In this document: piece after piece, positions 57,174 through 64,000 of the stretch
Layout: each line of letters opens with the position of its first letter
Position numbering within the stretch: the stretch's first letter is position 1
Source of the DNA: an uncultured Pseudomonadota bacterium
Lineage (GTDB): Bacteria; Pseudomonadota; Gammaproteobacteria; Steroidobacterales; Steroidobacteraceae
Reading direction: 5' to 3'
Assembly: GCA_903879335.1 (NCBI GenBank)
Contig: CAIRLC010000002.1
Span: 1-64,000, forward strand
Length of the DNA: 64,000 nucleotides
Made by a program: the position numbers and the translations under genes
Notes under the pieces: generated by a model
Databases searched by the model: none
What the model saw: the letters and a program-made list of their open reading frames with translations, nothing else
Told to the model about the DNA's origin: nothing

Positions 57174-57517
57174 GAGTCGCACACGTCCTGAGTCGCGATG
57201 GTCGAGTCGGCGGTATTCGTCGCGGCGCACGGTCGCCCACCGCAACAGTTCGTGGTCAGAAATAGCAGCAGTTCACGCATACGCATGAAATCAGCGCGAT
57301 AGATCAACATGCGCCCACTCTTCTCCTGAGAAACGAGTCGGGCGGTCATTAAACCTCTCAGATGAAAGGACAAGGTGTTCGGTGGGATTCCTAACGCCGC
57401 CGCAATTTGGGTCGGTCGCAATCCTTCGTCACCGGCCTCTACGAGGCATCTGAATATTGCGAGCCGCGAGTTTTGCGCGAGGCCGGATAGCGCTTCCGTG
57501 GCATCATTTAATTCCAT
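57170..57517 (-). CDS. arsR: ArsR-family arsenic-responsive repressor
   Basis: A 115-residue winged-helix protein (RLAIFRCLVEAGDEGLRPTQIAAALGI, PNTLSFHLRGLMTARLVSQE, GRMLIYRAD). The helix-3 CVC-type metal site of E. coli ArsR is absent. Instead cysteines C91, C92 and C97 follow the last helix (TTNCCGGRPC), similar to the C-terminal As(III) site described for Acidithiobacillus ferrooxidans ArsR. It represses the operon until As(III) binds. The start codon lies inside a perfect inverted repeat that is its likely operator. Confidence 0.93.
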   Translation of the reverse strand: MELNDATEALSGLAQNSRLAIFRCLVEAGDEGLRPTQIAAALGIPPNTLSFHLRGLMTARLVSQEKSGRMLIYRADFMRMRELLLFLTTNCCGGRPCAATNTADSTIATQDVCDS

Positions 57518-57556
57518 AATTCCAGAATTATGGAATCATTTGGGTGCTCATAGCAA
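57511..57556 (-). promoter_or_regulatory. ars operon promoter and ArsR operator
   Basis: ATTCCATAATTC (57511-57522), 2-nt spacer, GAATTATGGAAT (57525-57536) is a perfect 12-bp inverted repeat. On the minus strand TTGCTA (57556-57551) and CATAAT (57532-57527), 18 nt apart, form a likely promoter. The repeat covers the -10 and the ATG (57517), and the predicted start is only about 3-4 nt before the ATG, so the mRNA is probably leaderless or nearly so. Confidence 0.75.
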
Positions 57557-57589
57557 GTGGGGATGCGCCGAGAGCCAATGAAGTAGCCG

Positions 57590-58063
57590 TTATTCTGGAA
57601 ATTCTATTTCGACGGTCTCGGTAGGCCGCTTTTCCCGCCAACGTTGATTCAGCGCGCTGGCGCGTTCAAAAACGATCATTGATCGCCTCAGGTCTGGAAT
57701 TTCCGGATCCCCAATGCCCCGGGCGTGGCACGCCGTCCTGACGCCGTACTGAAATGCCTCATAGTCAAAGCCGCCTGCAGCAAGTTGCGTTTGCATCGCT
57801 TCAACCATGGACTCGGCGATCTTAAGGGCATCGGTATGAATGAGGGTTTTAGCGGCGGCGAATTCTGGACTTGCGCCGCGAGCGACGACGCCCATGAAAC
57901 CGTCCGTGAATCCGAGCTCAGACTCCACCACGCAATGCACGAGGTCGTGCGGAAGAATCCCCTGCCGAGGCATATCAATTTCGACGGTAGAACCATCCTC
58001 GCGGATGTATTCCAGACGGTCAGCTTTAGAAGACCGCTGACCCTTTTTTGCGCGAAGTCGCAC
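57590..58063 (-). CDS. Uncharacterised protein with HDxxHxxxE motif
   Basis: A 157-residue soluble protein without signal peptide. The most striking part is ILPHDLVHCVVESELGFTDGFMG (nucleotides about 57877-57945), where His-Asp-x-x-His-x-x-x-Glu could bind a metal. An N-terminal beta-like stretch (RLEYIREDGSTVEIDMPRQG) precedes it, and a helical C-terminal half follows. I do not recognise a characterised family. It is followed on the same strand only by the ars operon region, and the serine hydrolase gene ends about 100 bp upstream. Confidence 0.7.
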   Translation of the reverse strand: MRLRAKKGQRSSKADRLEYIREDGSTVEIDMPRQGILPHDLVHCVVESELGFTDGFMGVVARGASPEFAAAKTLIHTDALKIAESMVEAMQTQLAAGGFDYEAFQYGVRTACHARGIGDPEIPDLRRSMIVFERASALNQRWREKRPTETVEIEFPE

Positions 58064-58164
58064 GGTGCTGCACTCCCTTCATCTTTTCATACGCGGTCAT
58101 TGATGCTCGTTGCGCCGCCAACAGGCCAATCTCGAGGCCCTCGCGGCAATTCAGTGAGCTCGCC

Positions 58165-59298
58165 TCACCGAACGCATACATCCACCAGCGAGGCAAAAAA
58201 TGCCTCGTCTGAGATGATATGGGAATTTGATGGTTTGGAGCGCGCAGCAAGAACCACGGCGACCAGTTGGTGTTTCGGATTGATGTACATCCGCTGACCG
58301 AAAATACCCATGCCCATGAACGCCCCAGTGTGGCGAACATCATCGTTCGACGGCAGCCACCATTGGTATCCATAAGACATACCGTCGGGCTGCGGCTGAG
58401 TGGCCTCATCGAACCAGTTCTCGGGCACTACTCGGTGGCCATTAATCATCCCACCATCGAGAATGAACTGCGCAAAACGACCATAGTCGCGCAGTGTTGC
58501 CGATAGCCCGCTGCCACCCATTCCAGCGCCGCTAGGGCTCTCAAGCCACCAGCGCGCCTCGTGCTCCATGCCTAATGGCTGCCAAAGACGCTCTGACAAG
58601 TAATCGGCTAGTGAACGACCTGTCGTCGCTTCGAGGACTGCTCCAACCAGAAAGGTCTCACCGGTGCTGTAGTTAAACGTCTTGCTTATCGGGTGCCTGC
58701 ATTGAAGCGAAGCCATGACCGCAAGGAGGGCGCCGGGTTGCCTCTCGAGTTGAGCATCCAAAAAACGCCGACGGTCTGAATTGGGCTGCGTATAGGTTTC
58801 ATCCCAAGCAATGCCGGTTCGCATGCTCAGCAGGGCGCGTAACGATACGTCAGCGTAAGCACTGTGCTGCAATTCAGGTAACAGGTCACTCAAGGGCTGG
58901 TCCAACGACGCTAAATATCCATCAGCGAGCGCACAACCGACCAGCGTCGAACAAATCGACTTTGCCAAGGAAAACGATGCGTGACGTGTCGAGGGCGTGA
59001 GCCCCAACTCATAATCCTCGCGGACAATTTCCCCACCTTTGAGCACGAGGAGCCCGGTGACTCGATTCAGCGCCAGATAGTCGACGAGGTCGTAATCGCG
59101 CTCTAATCCGCTGATCTGCAACTGCTGAAGAGGAGTGCCATGTCGGAGTGCCCGCGCGGCATTGCCACGTCGGACCGTCGCCGTCGGAAAATATTCCTCA
59201 GCAGAAATCATTAATTCGGCGACCCGGCCAGGCGTCAGCATTCCGCCATAGAGCGCCCGGATAGTTGCGTTAGCGACAGTCTTTTCGATCATGTTCAA
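58165..59298 (-). CDS. Beta-lactamase-like serine hydrolase (class C / penicillin-binding fold)
   Basis: A 377-residue protein. The SxxK catalytic motif is in HASFSLAKSICSTLVG (about residues 107-122). A YxT/N-type second motif is in TFNYSTGETFLVGAVLE, and SYGYQWWLP and the late HTGAFMGMGIFGQRMYI (in the region of the KTG/HTG box) follow. Such proteins include esterases, EstB-like enzymes and D-aminopeptidases. No clear signal peptide is present, so it is probably cytoplasmic. The substrate is unknown. Confidence 0.88.
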   Translation of the reverse strand: MNMIEKTVANATIRALYGGMLTPGRVAELMISAEEYFPTATVRRGNAARALRHGTPLQQLQISGLERDYDLVDYLALNRVTGLLVLKGGEIVREDYELGLTPSTRHASFSLAKSICSTLVGCALADGYLASLDQPLSDLLPELQHSAYADVSLRALLSMRTGIAWDETYTQPNSDRRRFLDAQLERQPGALLAVMASLQCRHPISKTFNYSTGETFLVGAVLEATTGRSLADYLSERLWQPLGMEHEARWWLESPSGAGMGGSGLSATLRDYGRFAQFILDGGMINGHRVVPENWFDEATQPQPDGMSYGYQWWLPSNDDVRHTGAFMGMGIFGQRMYINPKHQLVAVVLAARSKPSNSHIISDEAFFASLVDVCVR

Positions 59299-59360
59299 AT
59301 GCTAACGCACGGGCGAAGCCATTGCTGTGGCATGCTCCATCGCGCTGAGGGCCGGACTAT

Positions 59361-59960
59361 ATGACTAACCAGACAGACCGATTTGATGAGGCGTTTTTCG
59401 AGCGCTACTACGGTGACCCGGAGACTCGAGTCGCAGACAGCGATGACGCGGAGCGAATCGCCGGCCTGATCGGCGGTTTCGTCAACTATGTCGAGTTGCC
59501 CGTGCAGCGGATTCTCGATGCCGGCTGCGGCATCGGCTTGCTACGGGAGCCGCTAAGTCGACATTTCCCGAAGGCACAGTATGACGGCCTAGAAATCAGC
59601 CCCTTCCTGTGCGAGCGCTACGGCTGGACGCCAGGATCGGTCGCGGACCACGCCGTGACCGCGCCGTATGACTTGGTGGTCTGCCATGACGTACTTCAAT
59701 ACTTAGATGATCGCGAGGCCGCACGGGCAATCGTCAACCTTGGCCGACTCTGTCGTGGAGCACTCTATTTAAGTGTTCTGACGCGACGCGATTGGACACA
59801 TGCTGCCGATCAATCCCGTACCGACGATACCGTGCATCGGCGTACGGGCGAGTGGTATCAGGGTCGCCTCCGGCGACACTTTCGCCACCTAGGCGGTGGG
59901 GTGCACGTCCGGCGGGGTCTGGAGCCCATACTCTGGGAATTAGAGACGCCTTGGCGTTGA
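59361..59960 (+). CDS. Class I SAM-dependent methyltransferase
   Basis: A 199-residue protein. SAM-binding motif I is RILDAGCGIGLL; motif II-like YDGLEISPFLCERYG and motif III-like YDLVVCHDVLQYLDD follow. No substrate-specific domain can be recognised. It diverges from the serine hydrolase gene (62-bp gap) and is followed by a small lipoprotein gene. Confidence 0.88.
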   Translation: MTNQTDRFDEAFFERYYGDPETRVADSDDAERIAGLIGGFVNYVELPVQRILDAGCGIGLLREPLSRHFPKAQYDGLEISPFLCERYGWTPGSVADHAVTAPYDLVVCHDVLQYLDDREAARAIVNLGRLCRGALYLSVLTRRDWTHAADQSRTDDTVHRRTGEWYQGRLRRHFRHLGGGVHVRRGLEPILWELETPWR

Positions 59961-60060
59961 CCTGATCGGCGGTTGCCCTCTGCGCCTCCCCTCAGGCTAC
60001 AATCGGGGCGAAGTGCGTAACGCACAATTATCCAAATCATCGTATCTCAGGGGAAATCGC

Positions 60061-60483
60061 ATGTTTCTTACCACCAGCCGTAAGGCGCGCCTGTTCGTAT
60101 TGACCGTTGCTGCTGCTGCCGTGGCCGGCCTCGCGGGATGCGGTGGCGGCGAAGATGCTTCGACACTGATGCACACTGTGGTCAAGGTTGACTCAATCAC
60201 TCAGCAAGGCTCTTGCGAGGACGTGAACGTCAAGGTCAGCCCAGTCGAGATCCTGCCAAACGCTCCGAAAATGTCGAACTCGAACGAGTTCATCACGCCA
60301 GTTGCGCTCACCAAGGGCTCGGATGGTGTTGCGTGCTCCGGTACCGGCACGTCGATCCCAATGGCGCCAGGTAAGTGGAAGTTCACCGCCATGTTGCCGT
60401 CGGGCGTGTCCACCTGCGAGCACGACGTGCCAGCGACCGGCGAGTCGAACGTCAGCTTCAAGGATGGCGAAGCCTGCAAGTAA
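60061..60483 (+). CDS. Small lipoprotein of unknown function
   Basis: A 140-residue protein. A lipoprotein signal peptide ends LAGCGGG (acylated Cys at about 27). The mature part, about 110 residues, has four cysteines (SCEDVNV, VACSGTG, STCEHDV, EACK) that could form two disulphides. No family is recognised. ATG 60061 is chosen because AGGGGAAATCGC is just upstream and the longer frame from 60013 has no sensible N-terminus. Nearly half of its proline codons are CCA, suggesting strong expression. Confidence 0.8.
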   Translation: MFLTTSRKARLFVLTVAAAAVAGLAGCGGGEDASTLMHTVVKVDSITQQGSCEDVNVKVSPVEILPNAPKMSNSNEFITPVALTKGSDGVACSGTGTSIPMAPGKWKFTAMLPSGVSTCEHDVPATGESNVSFKDGEACK

Positions 60484-60497
60484 GGCTGGTCCCGCTG

Positions 60498-60524
60498 CCG
60501 GTCGGGCTTCAACAGCCCGACCGG
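60498..60524 (+). terminator. Terminator-like hairpin after the small lipoprotein gene
   Basis: CCGGTCGGGCT (60498-60508) and AGCCCGACCGG (60514-60524) form a perfect 11-bp stem with a 5-nt loop, 14 nt after the stop codon. It lacks a good T-tract, so it may stabilise the mRNA 3' end or work weakly. Confidence 0.7.
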
Positions 60525-60543
60525 TCGTGCTAAAATAAATCCC

Positions 60544-61134
60544 ATGTCTAAAGGCGCTCGAACCAGGGCTTCCATTTTGCAAGCCGCGGTTGAAATGGCT
60601 TGCCTGCATGGCCTCTCCGGCGTCAGTCTTCAACCATTGGCCGACCGGGTCGGCATGACGAAGAGCGGGCTTTACGCGCATTTCCGGTCTAAAGAAGCGT
60701 TGCAGCTCGCGACCCTGGAGTCGGCGACCGAGCGGTTTCTTGAGGCCGTGGTCGCGCCGTCAAAGGGTGCAGCTCCAGGATTGCCGCGGTTGGAAGACTT
60801 GTACCAACGCTGGTTGGCCTGGCCTGGCAATGCCGAATTACCTGGCCAATGCCCATTCTTTGCTGCGGCTGACGAATTCGATGACTCCGAAGGCCCAGTT
60901 CGGGAGCGATTGGAGAGAACCTTCCGCGAATTTCGTCAGGTCGGGGAGCAACTGATTGCGTCGGCTATTCGCCACGGACACTTGCCGGCTGACACTGATC
61001 CCGAGCAGTGGTTTCATGAGCTGATGGCCCTGCGGCAGGCGCACCACTGGGCTGCCGGATTCATGCGGGACGCCAAGGCCCCGGAGCGATCCCGCGTCGG
61101 ATTTGATCGATTGGTTGGTCGCCGACCGACCTGA
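60544..61134 (+). CDS. TetR/AcrR family transcriptional regulator
   Basis: A 196-residue protein. The N-terminal DNA-binding domain is TRASILQAAVEMACLHG, SLQPLADRVGMTKSGLYAHF and KEALQLATLE, the typical TetR helix-turn-helix. The C-terminal ligand domain (LPGQCPFFAAADEFDD) resembles the TetR_C_6-like 'CP..' type. Its effector and target are unknown; the nearest neighbours are the lipoprotein gene upstream and a lipoprotein operon downstream. Confidence 0.92.
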   Translation: MSKGARTRASILQAAVEMACLHGLSGVSLQPLADRVGMTKSGLYAHFRSKEALQLATLESATERFLEAVVAPSKGAAPGLPRLEDLYQRWLAWPGNAELPGQCPFFAAADEFDDSEGPVRERLERTFREFRQVGEQLIASAIRHGHLPADTDPEQWFHELMALRQAHHWAAGFMRDAKAPERSRVGFDRLVGRRPT

Positions 61135-61178
61135 ACGCACCCCTCATTAATCGCGGTTCGACAGCCGCTGAGAACACT

Positions 61179-61823
61179 GTGTCCCGTCTCCGCACCACGC
61201 TACTAGTCCTGATTCCTTTTTCTGCGCTGTTGGTCGCCTGTGGTGACCGGGCGGCATCGCGGCCGCACGCCCCGTCGACCGATTGGAATCACCCGGCTCC
61301 GGTTTCCCTGCCGCTACGCATCGCTCCTGACCTGATCGTCAAGCGAGTACGGTTTGGTTATTTGAAAAATACGCCGTCTGGTAACGAAGATTTTGTCGCC
61401 ACGGAGACGCTCCCAGCCGAAGAGGGCATCAATTACGGGTGGATTGCCGAGATGGAGACCACCCGGCCATCGGTCCGTTGGCAAGAGCGGCTTTCCTTAC
61501 CCTCGCCCGAGGAGGATTGGGGAGATGCTGAGGATGACGAAGACGTCGTCATCTCCCAAGATGGCCGTACGGCGCTATCGGCGGGTAACGAAGTGATCAA
61601 TGCCGGGCGCGTGCAACATATGTACTGGATCTTGGGCGCCGGTGACCCGACAGGCCGCTATGTCATGGACGTTGCCATAGAGGGGCACCCCGTCGCTCAC
61701 TTTGAATTTCATCTCGATCATCCTGTTCACGAAAAGCCCATGCTCGTGAGGTATCCTCGGCGCACCGGTGCAATGCCAGGCCTGCGGGTTGCGCGTAACG
61801 AAGGGGTTCTCGTATGGAAATGA
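61179..61823 (+). CDS. Predicted lipoprotein of unknown function
   Basis: A 214-residue protein starting at GTG. The lipoprotein signal ends in LLVACGDRA (acylated Cys at about 21). The mature part is beta-rich, with an acidic stretch (EEDWGDAEDDEDVVIS) and a C-terminal sandwich-like piece (HMYWILGAGDPTGRYVMDV, AHFEFHLDHP). I do not recognise a family. It overlaps the KTSC gene by 10 nt, so the two are coupled, with the LPG-synthase-like gene next in line. Confidence 0.75.
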   Translation: MSRLRTTLLVLIPFSALLVACGDRAASRPHAPSTDWNHPAPVSLPLRIAPDLIVKRVRFGYLKNTPSGNEDFVATETLPAEEGINYGWIAEMETTRPSVRWQERLSLPSPEEDWGDAEDDEDVVISQDGRTALSAGNEVINAGRVQHMYWILGAGDPTGRYVMDVAIEGHPVAHFEFHLDHPVHEKPMLVRYPRRTGAMPGLRVARNEGVLVWK

Positions 61824-62023
61824 AGCGAGTGAGCGCAGGTGAACTTCGCGCCATCGGCTATGACGAGGCCAATCGGACGTTGCGCGTCGAACTTGGCTAT
61901 CGAGTGATCGAGTTTTCCGGCGTGTCGGCAGAGGTTTGGCGACGGTTTTCCACTGCATCATCGATGTGGAGTTACTACCGCGACAATATCGAGGAAAACT
62001 ACTCCGAACGAATCGTGCGCTGA
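61814..62023 (+). CDS. KTSC domain protein
   Basis: A 69-residue protein matching the KTSC domain: IGYDEANRTLRVELGYRVIEFSGVS, then EVWRRFSTASSMWSYYRDNI and ENYSERIV. KTSC proteins are small, often linked to RNA- or translation-associated enzymes, and their function is not established. The Lys-Thr-Ser-Cys signature varies here. A second start at 61820 is equally possible. It overlaps the lipoprotein gene by 10 nt and ends 10 nt before the next gene. Confidence 0.82.
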   Translation: MEMKRVSAGELRAIGYDEANRTLRVELGYRVIEFSGVSAEVWRRFSTASSMWSYYRDNIEENYSERIVR

Positions 62024-62033
62024 GTTCCATATC

Positions 62034-63023
62034 TTGACGAAGAAGACCTTCCGCGTACCTCGACTGCTCCCCCTCGCGCTCTCTGCATTGATCGTGGCGC
62101 TGGCGCTGCGGTTCTTGCAGCACGGTGGCCTACGGCAACTGAATGTCGCAGACGTCTTGCGAGCGCTGCACGAGATTCCCCTTGGCGGGGCCGTGGTCGG
62201 CGCCTGCCTCGCGGTCATCTTGTATGGCGCGCTAGCGCTGTGTGAAGCCATCATATCCGGCGTGGTTGCCGGGCCCGTGAGCCCACGACGCGCTGCTATG
62301 GGCGGATTTCTGGCCTCTTCGATCGGCCACGTTCTGGGGCTTGGGGCTGTGTCCGGTGGTGCAATTCGATACCGGATCTACTCGGCGGTTGGAACCCGTC
62401 CGCTCGATATCGGAAAAATGATTCTACTGGCGGCCATTCCCTATCCAGCGGGGCTCGGTATCTTGCTCGCCGCCTCCTTGTTGATTCAGGCCGATGCTGC
62501 TGCGCCCTTGCTGCACACTTCAGCCGCATTGGCGCGGGGCATCGGGTTGGCTTTAGTGGTCACGCATCTGGGTTATCTGACCTTGGTGCTCCGCCACCGT
62601 GGGCCTTTGCATATCGGCCGCTATCAAGTCCCGCTGCCCACCCCCCGGCTAACCGCGATTCAGTACGTGGTGGGTGTGATCGAAGTGACCTGTGGCGCGA
62701 GCATTTTGTATGTACTGCTGCCCGCAGGCATCGATCTGCCGTTTACCGTCTATATGGGCGTCTACGTGGTCAGTATTTTGGCTGGGTTAGCCTCCGGCTT
62801 ACCCGCAGGGATTGGGGTCTTTGACGTCGCAATGGTCGCGTTGTTGCCGAATGTGCCGCCGGCACAGGTGACTGCGGTCGTCATCGTCTATCGCGGTCTA
62901 CTCGAATTGATCCCAGCCTTGATCGCACTGACAACTTTTGCGGCCTATGAGATTTGGTGGCGCCTGCCACCACAGCGCGCGCGCGCCGCGGCCGTTGATG
63001 CGGCTGAGGCCGACGCTGATTAG
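62034..63023 (+). CDS. Lysylphosphatidylglycerol-synthase-like (UPF0104) membrane protein
   Basis: A 329-residue protein with about eight membrane helices. Family marks are SSIGHVLGLGAVSGGAIRYRIY, AAIPYPAGLGILLAASLL, SILAGLASGLPAGIGVFDVAMVALLP and VIVYRGLLELIPALIAL, matching the flippase-like membrane part of MprF. The cytoplasmic aminoacyl-transferase domain is absent. It may move a lipid or lipid-linked substrate. The start is TTG 62034, 10 nt after the KTSC stop. It ends 1 nt before the convergent secreted protein gene. Confidence 0.87.
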   Translation: MTKKTFRVPRLLPLALSALIVALALRFLQHGGLRQLNVADVLRALHEIPLGGAVVGACLAVILYGALALCEAIISGVVAGPVSPRRAAMGGFLASSIGHVLGLGAVSGGAIRYRIYSAVGTRPLDIGKMILLAAIPYPAGLGILLAASLLIQADAAAPLLHTSAALARGIGLALVVTHLGYLTLVLRHRGPLHIGRYQVPLPTPRLTAIQYVVGVIEVTCGASILYVLLPAGIDLPFTVYMGVYVVSILAGLASGLPAGIGVFDVAMVALLPNVPPAQVTAVVIVYRGLLELIPALIALTTFAAYEIWWRLPPQRARAAAVDAAEADAD

Positions 63024-63024
63024 G

Positions 63025-63576
63025 CTATTCCGCCGCTTGCCTTGTGATTTTCAGCGTCAGTCGACCGGAATCTGCTGCTCCAGCCAATGCGCGCGTGGCC
63101 GCATCGCGTTGGGTATAAACGATCAGATAGCGCTCGGCCCCATTCGTATCGAATTCGACTAGGGAGCGATAAGCGGCAACCGTGGTCTGACCGAATTCGG
63201 GCAAATCAAAACGCCATGCTGCGCCCTCTGTCGTGCGCATGACCAAGAAGGCTTCCGAAAGAAGGGCAACCGACGGATAAAACACATGGGACTGTGCCGG
63301 GTTAGTCGACGGATCCAATTCGCTGACGATGTCTATGAAATAGCGGCCTGGCAACTCGGGCAGCCTAAATGCCGCATAGGGGCTAACCCCTGTCTTGAAT
63401 TCGAAACGCGGGCTTAGGGCCGACATGGACACCAGCACCGAACCGTTCGAGGGCAGCGGCGTATACGTGAAGGCTTCAGGATCAGTGGGAAACGTGTTCG
63501 TGCCACCACCCGTTGCGGTCAGCGATGTCCCGAGGGTGATGGACAAGGCAACGATCAGTCGTCTCAAGTAAATCAT
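63025..63576 (-). CDS. Secreted protein of unknown function, MalM-like appearance
   Basis: A 183-residue protein with a signal peptide (MIYLRRLIVALSITLGTSLTA). The mature part is beta-rich: FRLPELPGRYFIDIVSELD, SHVFYPSVALLSEAFLVMRTT. The order (smooth-edged strand, then a 'FyP.v.lL' stretch) recalls MalM, the periplasmic protein of maltose operons. No maltose genes are near, so I would not assign a function. It diverges from the oligopeptidase B gene with a 22-nt gap between the starts. Confidence 0.65.
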   Translation of the reverse strand: MIYLRRLIVALSITLGTSLTATGGGTNTFPTDPEAFTYTPLPSNGSVLVSMSALSPRFEFKTGVSPYAAFRLPELPGRYFIDIVSELDPSTNPAQSHVFYPSVALLSEAFLVMRTTEGAAWRFDLPEFGQTTVAAYRSLVEFDTNGAERYLIVYTQRDAATRALAGAADSGRLTLKITRQAAE

Positions 63577-63598
63577 TGCAACAGGCTACCATGGCTGC

Positions 63599-64000
63599 AT
63601 GCAACGCACGCCTCCAGCTGCCGCTCCAGCCTCCCGCCCACGATACGCGCCGCCTCAACCTGAAGAGCGACCCAGAAAAATCACTTCGGCATTTGGCGAA
63701 CGCACAGATCCTTGGTATTGGCTGCGTAACGATACGCGCGATGCGCCAGAAGTATTGGCCCACTTAAACGCCGAAAACCGCACCTGCGCGCAGTGGTTCC
63801 AGCCCATCGAGGACCTGGTTGATCGGCTCAAGTCCGAACACGCGGCGCGTGTGCCCCCTGAGGATTCCAGCCTCCCAGTACTGGAGCGCGGCTGGTGGTA
63901 TCAGAGCCGTTATCGGGCGGGCGCCGAGCACCCTCTCCATGTGCGTTGGCGCGATCATACAACGGTGGAGGAGATATTACTTGATGCTGCTGAGGCCGCA
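63599..64000 (+). CDS. ptrB: Oligopeptidase B, N-terminal part (continues past window)
   Basis: An open frame of 134 codons from ATG 63599 to the window end. After a proline-rich start it reads ITSAFGERTDPWYWLRNDTRD, then APEVLAHLNAENRTCAQWF, LVDRLKSEHAARVPPEDSSL and GWWYQSRYRAGAEHPLHVR. This is the N-terminal propeller of S9A oligopeptidase B, which cuts after Arg/Lys in short peptides. The catalytic domain lies outside the window. An in-frame alternative start does not occur shortly after. No signal peptide is visible. Confidence 0.88.
   Translation, partial: MQRTPPAAAPASRPRYAPPQPEERPRKITSAFGERTDPWYWLRNDTRDAPEVLAHLNAENRTCAQWFQPIEDLVDRLKSEHAARVPPEDSSLPVLERGWWYQSRYRAGAEHPLHVRWRDHTTVEEILLDAAEAA

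Overview
The window is one high-GC stretch of a gammaproteobacterial chromosome. Three things support this: the order mnmG...rsmG-parA-parB-atpIBEFHAGDC...glmU-glmS, the protein sequences of the ATP synthase subunits, and a Gram-negative envelope gene set (two-partner secretion, ExbB/ExbD/TonB, porin, GspC). I cannot name the genus; the xanthomonad/Nevskia-like part of the class is a guess.

Layout. (1) 1-3750: right part of an integrative element. It holds a 5'-truncated tyrosine integrase, then on the opposite strand a tightly overlapping AbiEi-like / DarT / DarG module with its own promoter-operator, and a truncated relaxase remnant. (2) 4031-30348: a large envelope locus. Its centre is an operon with a TpsB transporter, a 3509-residue FHA-like TpsA exoprotein, an ExbB-type protein with a periplasmic DUF2341/LamG-like part, ExbD and a TonB-like protein. 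Facing it tail to tail is a four-gene operon: putative porin, periplasmic coiled-coil protein, SurA-N/DsbA-like fusion and a TPR-GT41 glycosyltransferase. On the left flank are a second TPR-GT41 enzyme coupled to an orphan GspC, a PstS-like protein and a fasciclin-like secreted protein. (3) 30573-42365: arsC (glutaredoxin type), HPP protein, pirin, mnmG (with a short internal region), an orphan peptide-binding lipoprotein, a TonB-C protein, a diheme cytochrome c, an MBL hydrolase, rsmG, a TPR glycosyltransferase-like protein and parAB. (4) 42387-49677: the complete F-type ATP synthase operon with a recognisable promoter and a leader terminator. (5) 49768-55288: an S9 peptidase, glmU and glmS. 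(6) 55627-57556: an arsR-arsC-acr3 arsenic operon whose operator covers its own start codon. (7) 57590-64000: miscellaneous genes (serine hydrolase, methyltransferase, lipoproteins, TetR regulator, KTSC protein, LPG-synthase-like membrane protein, secreted protein) and the start of oligopeptidase B.

How the genes may work together. The most interesting region is 4.7-30.3 kb. A giant TPS adhesin carries a cysteine pair 7 and 14 residues from its C-terminus. It is flanked by two GT41-type glycosyltransferases, a DsbA-like oxidoreductase fused to a SurA-like chaperone segment, and a dedicated ExbB/ExbD/TonB motor. This recalls the HMW1A/HMW1B/HMW1C adhesin system (GT41 glycosylation, C-terminal disulphide anchoring) but adds a proton-motive-force module and a porin. 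I infer a glycosylated, disulphide-anchored, energy-coupled surface adhesin system. None of this is proven by sequence alone. No tRNA, rRNA, CRISPR array, insertion sequence, parS or oriC was recognised.
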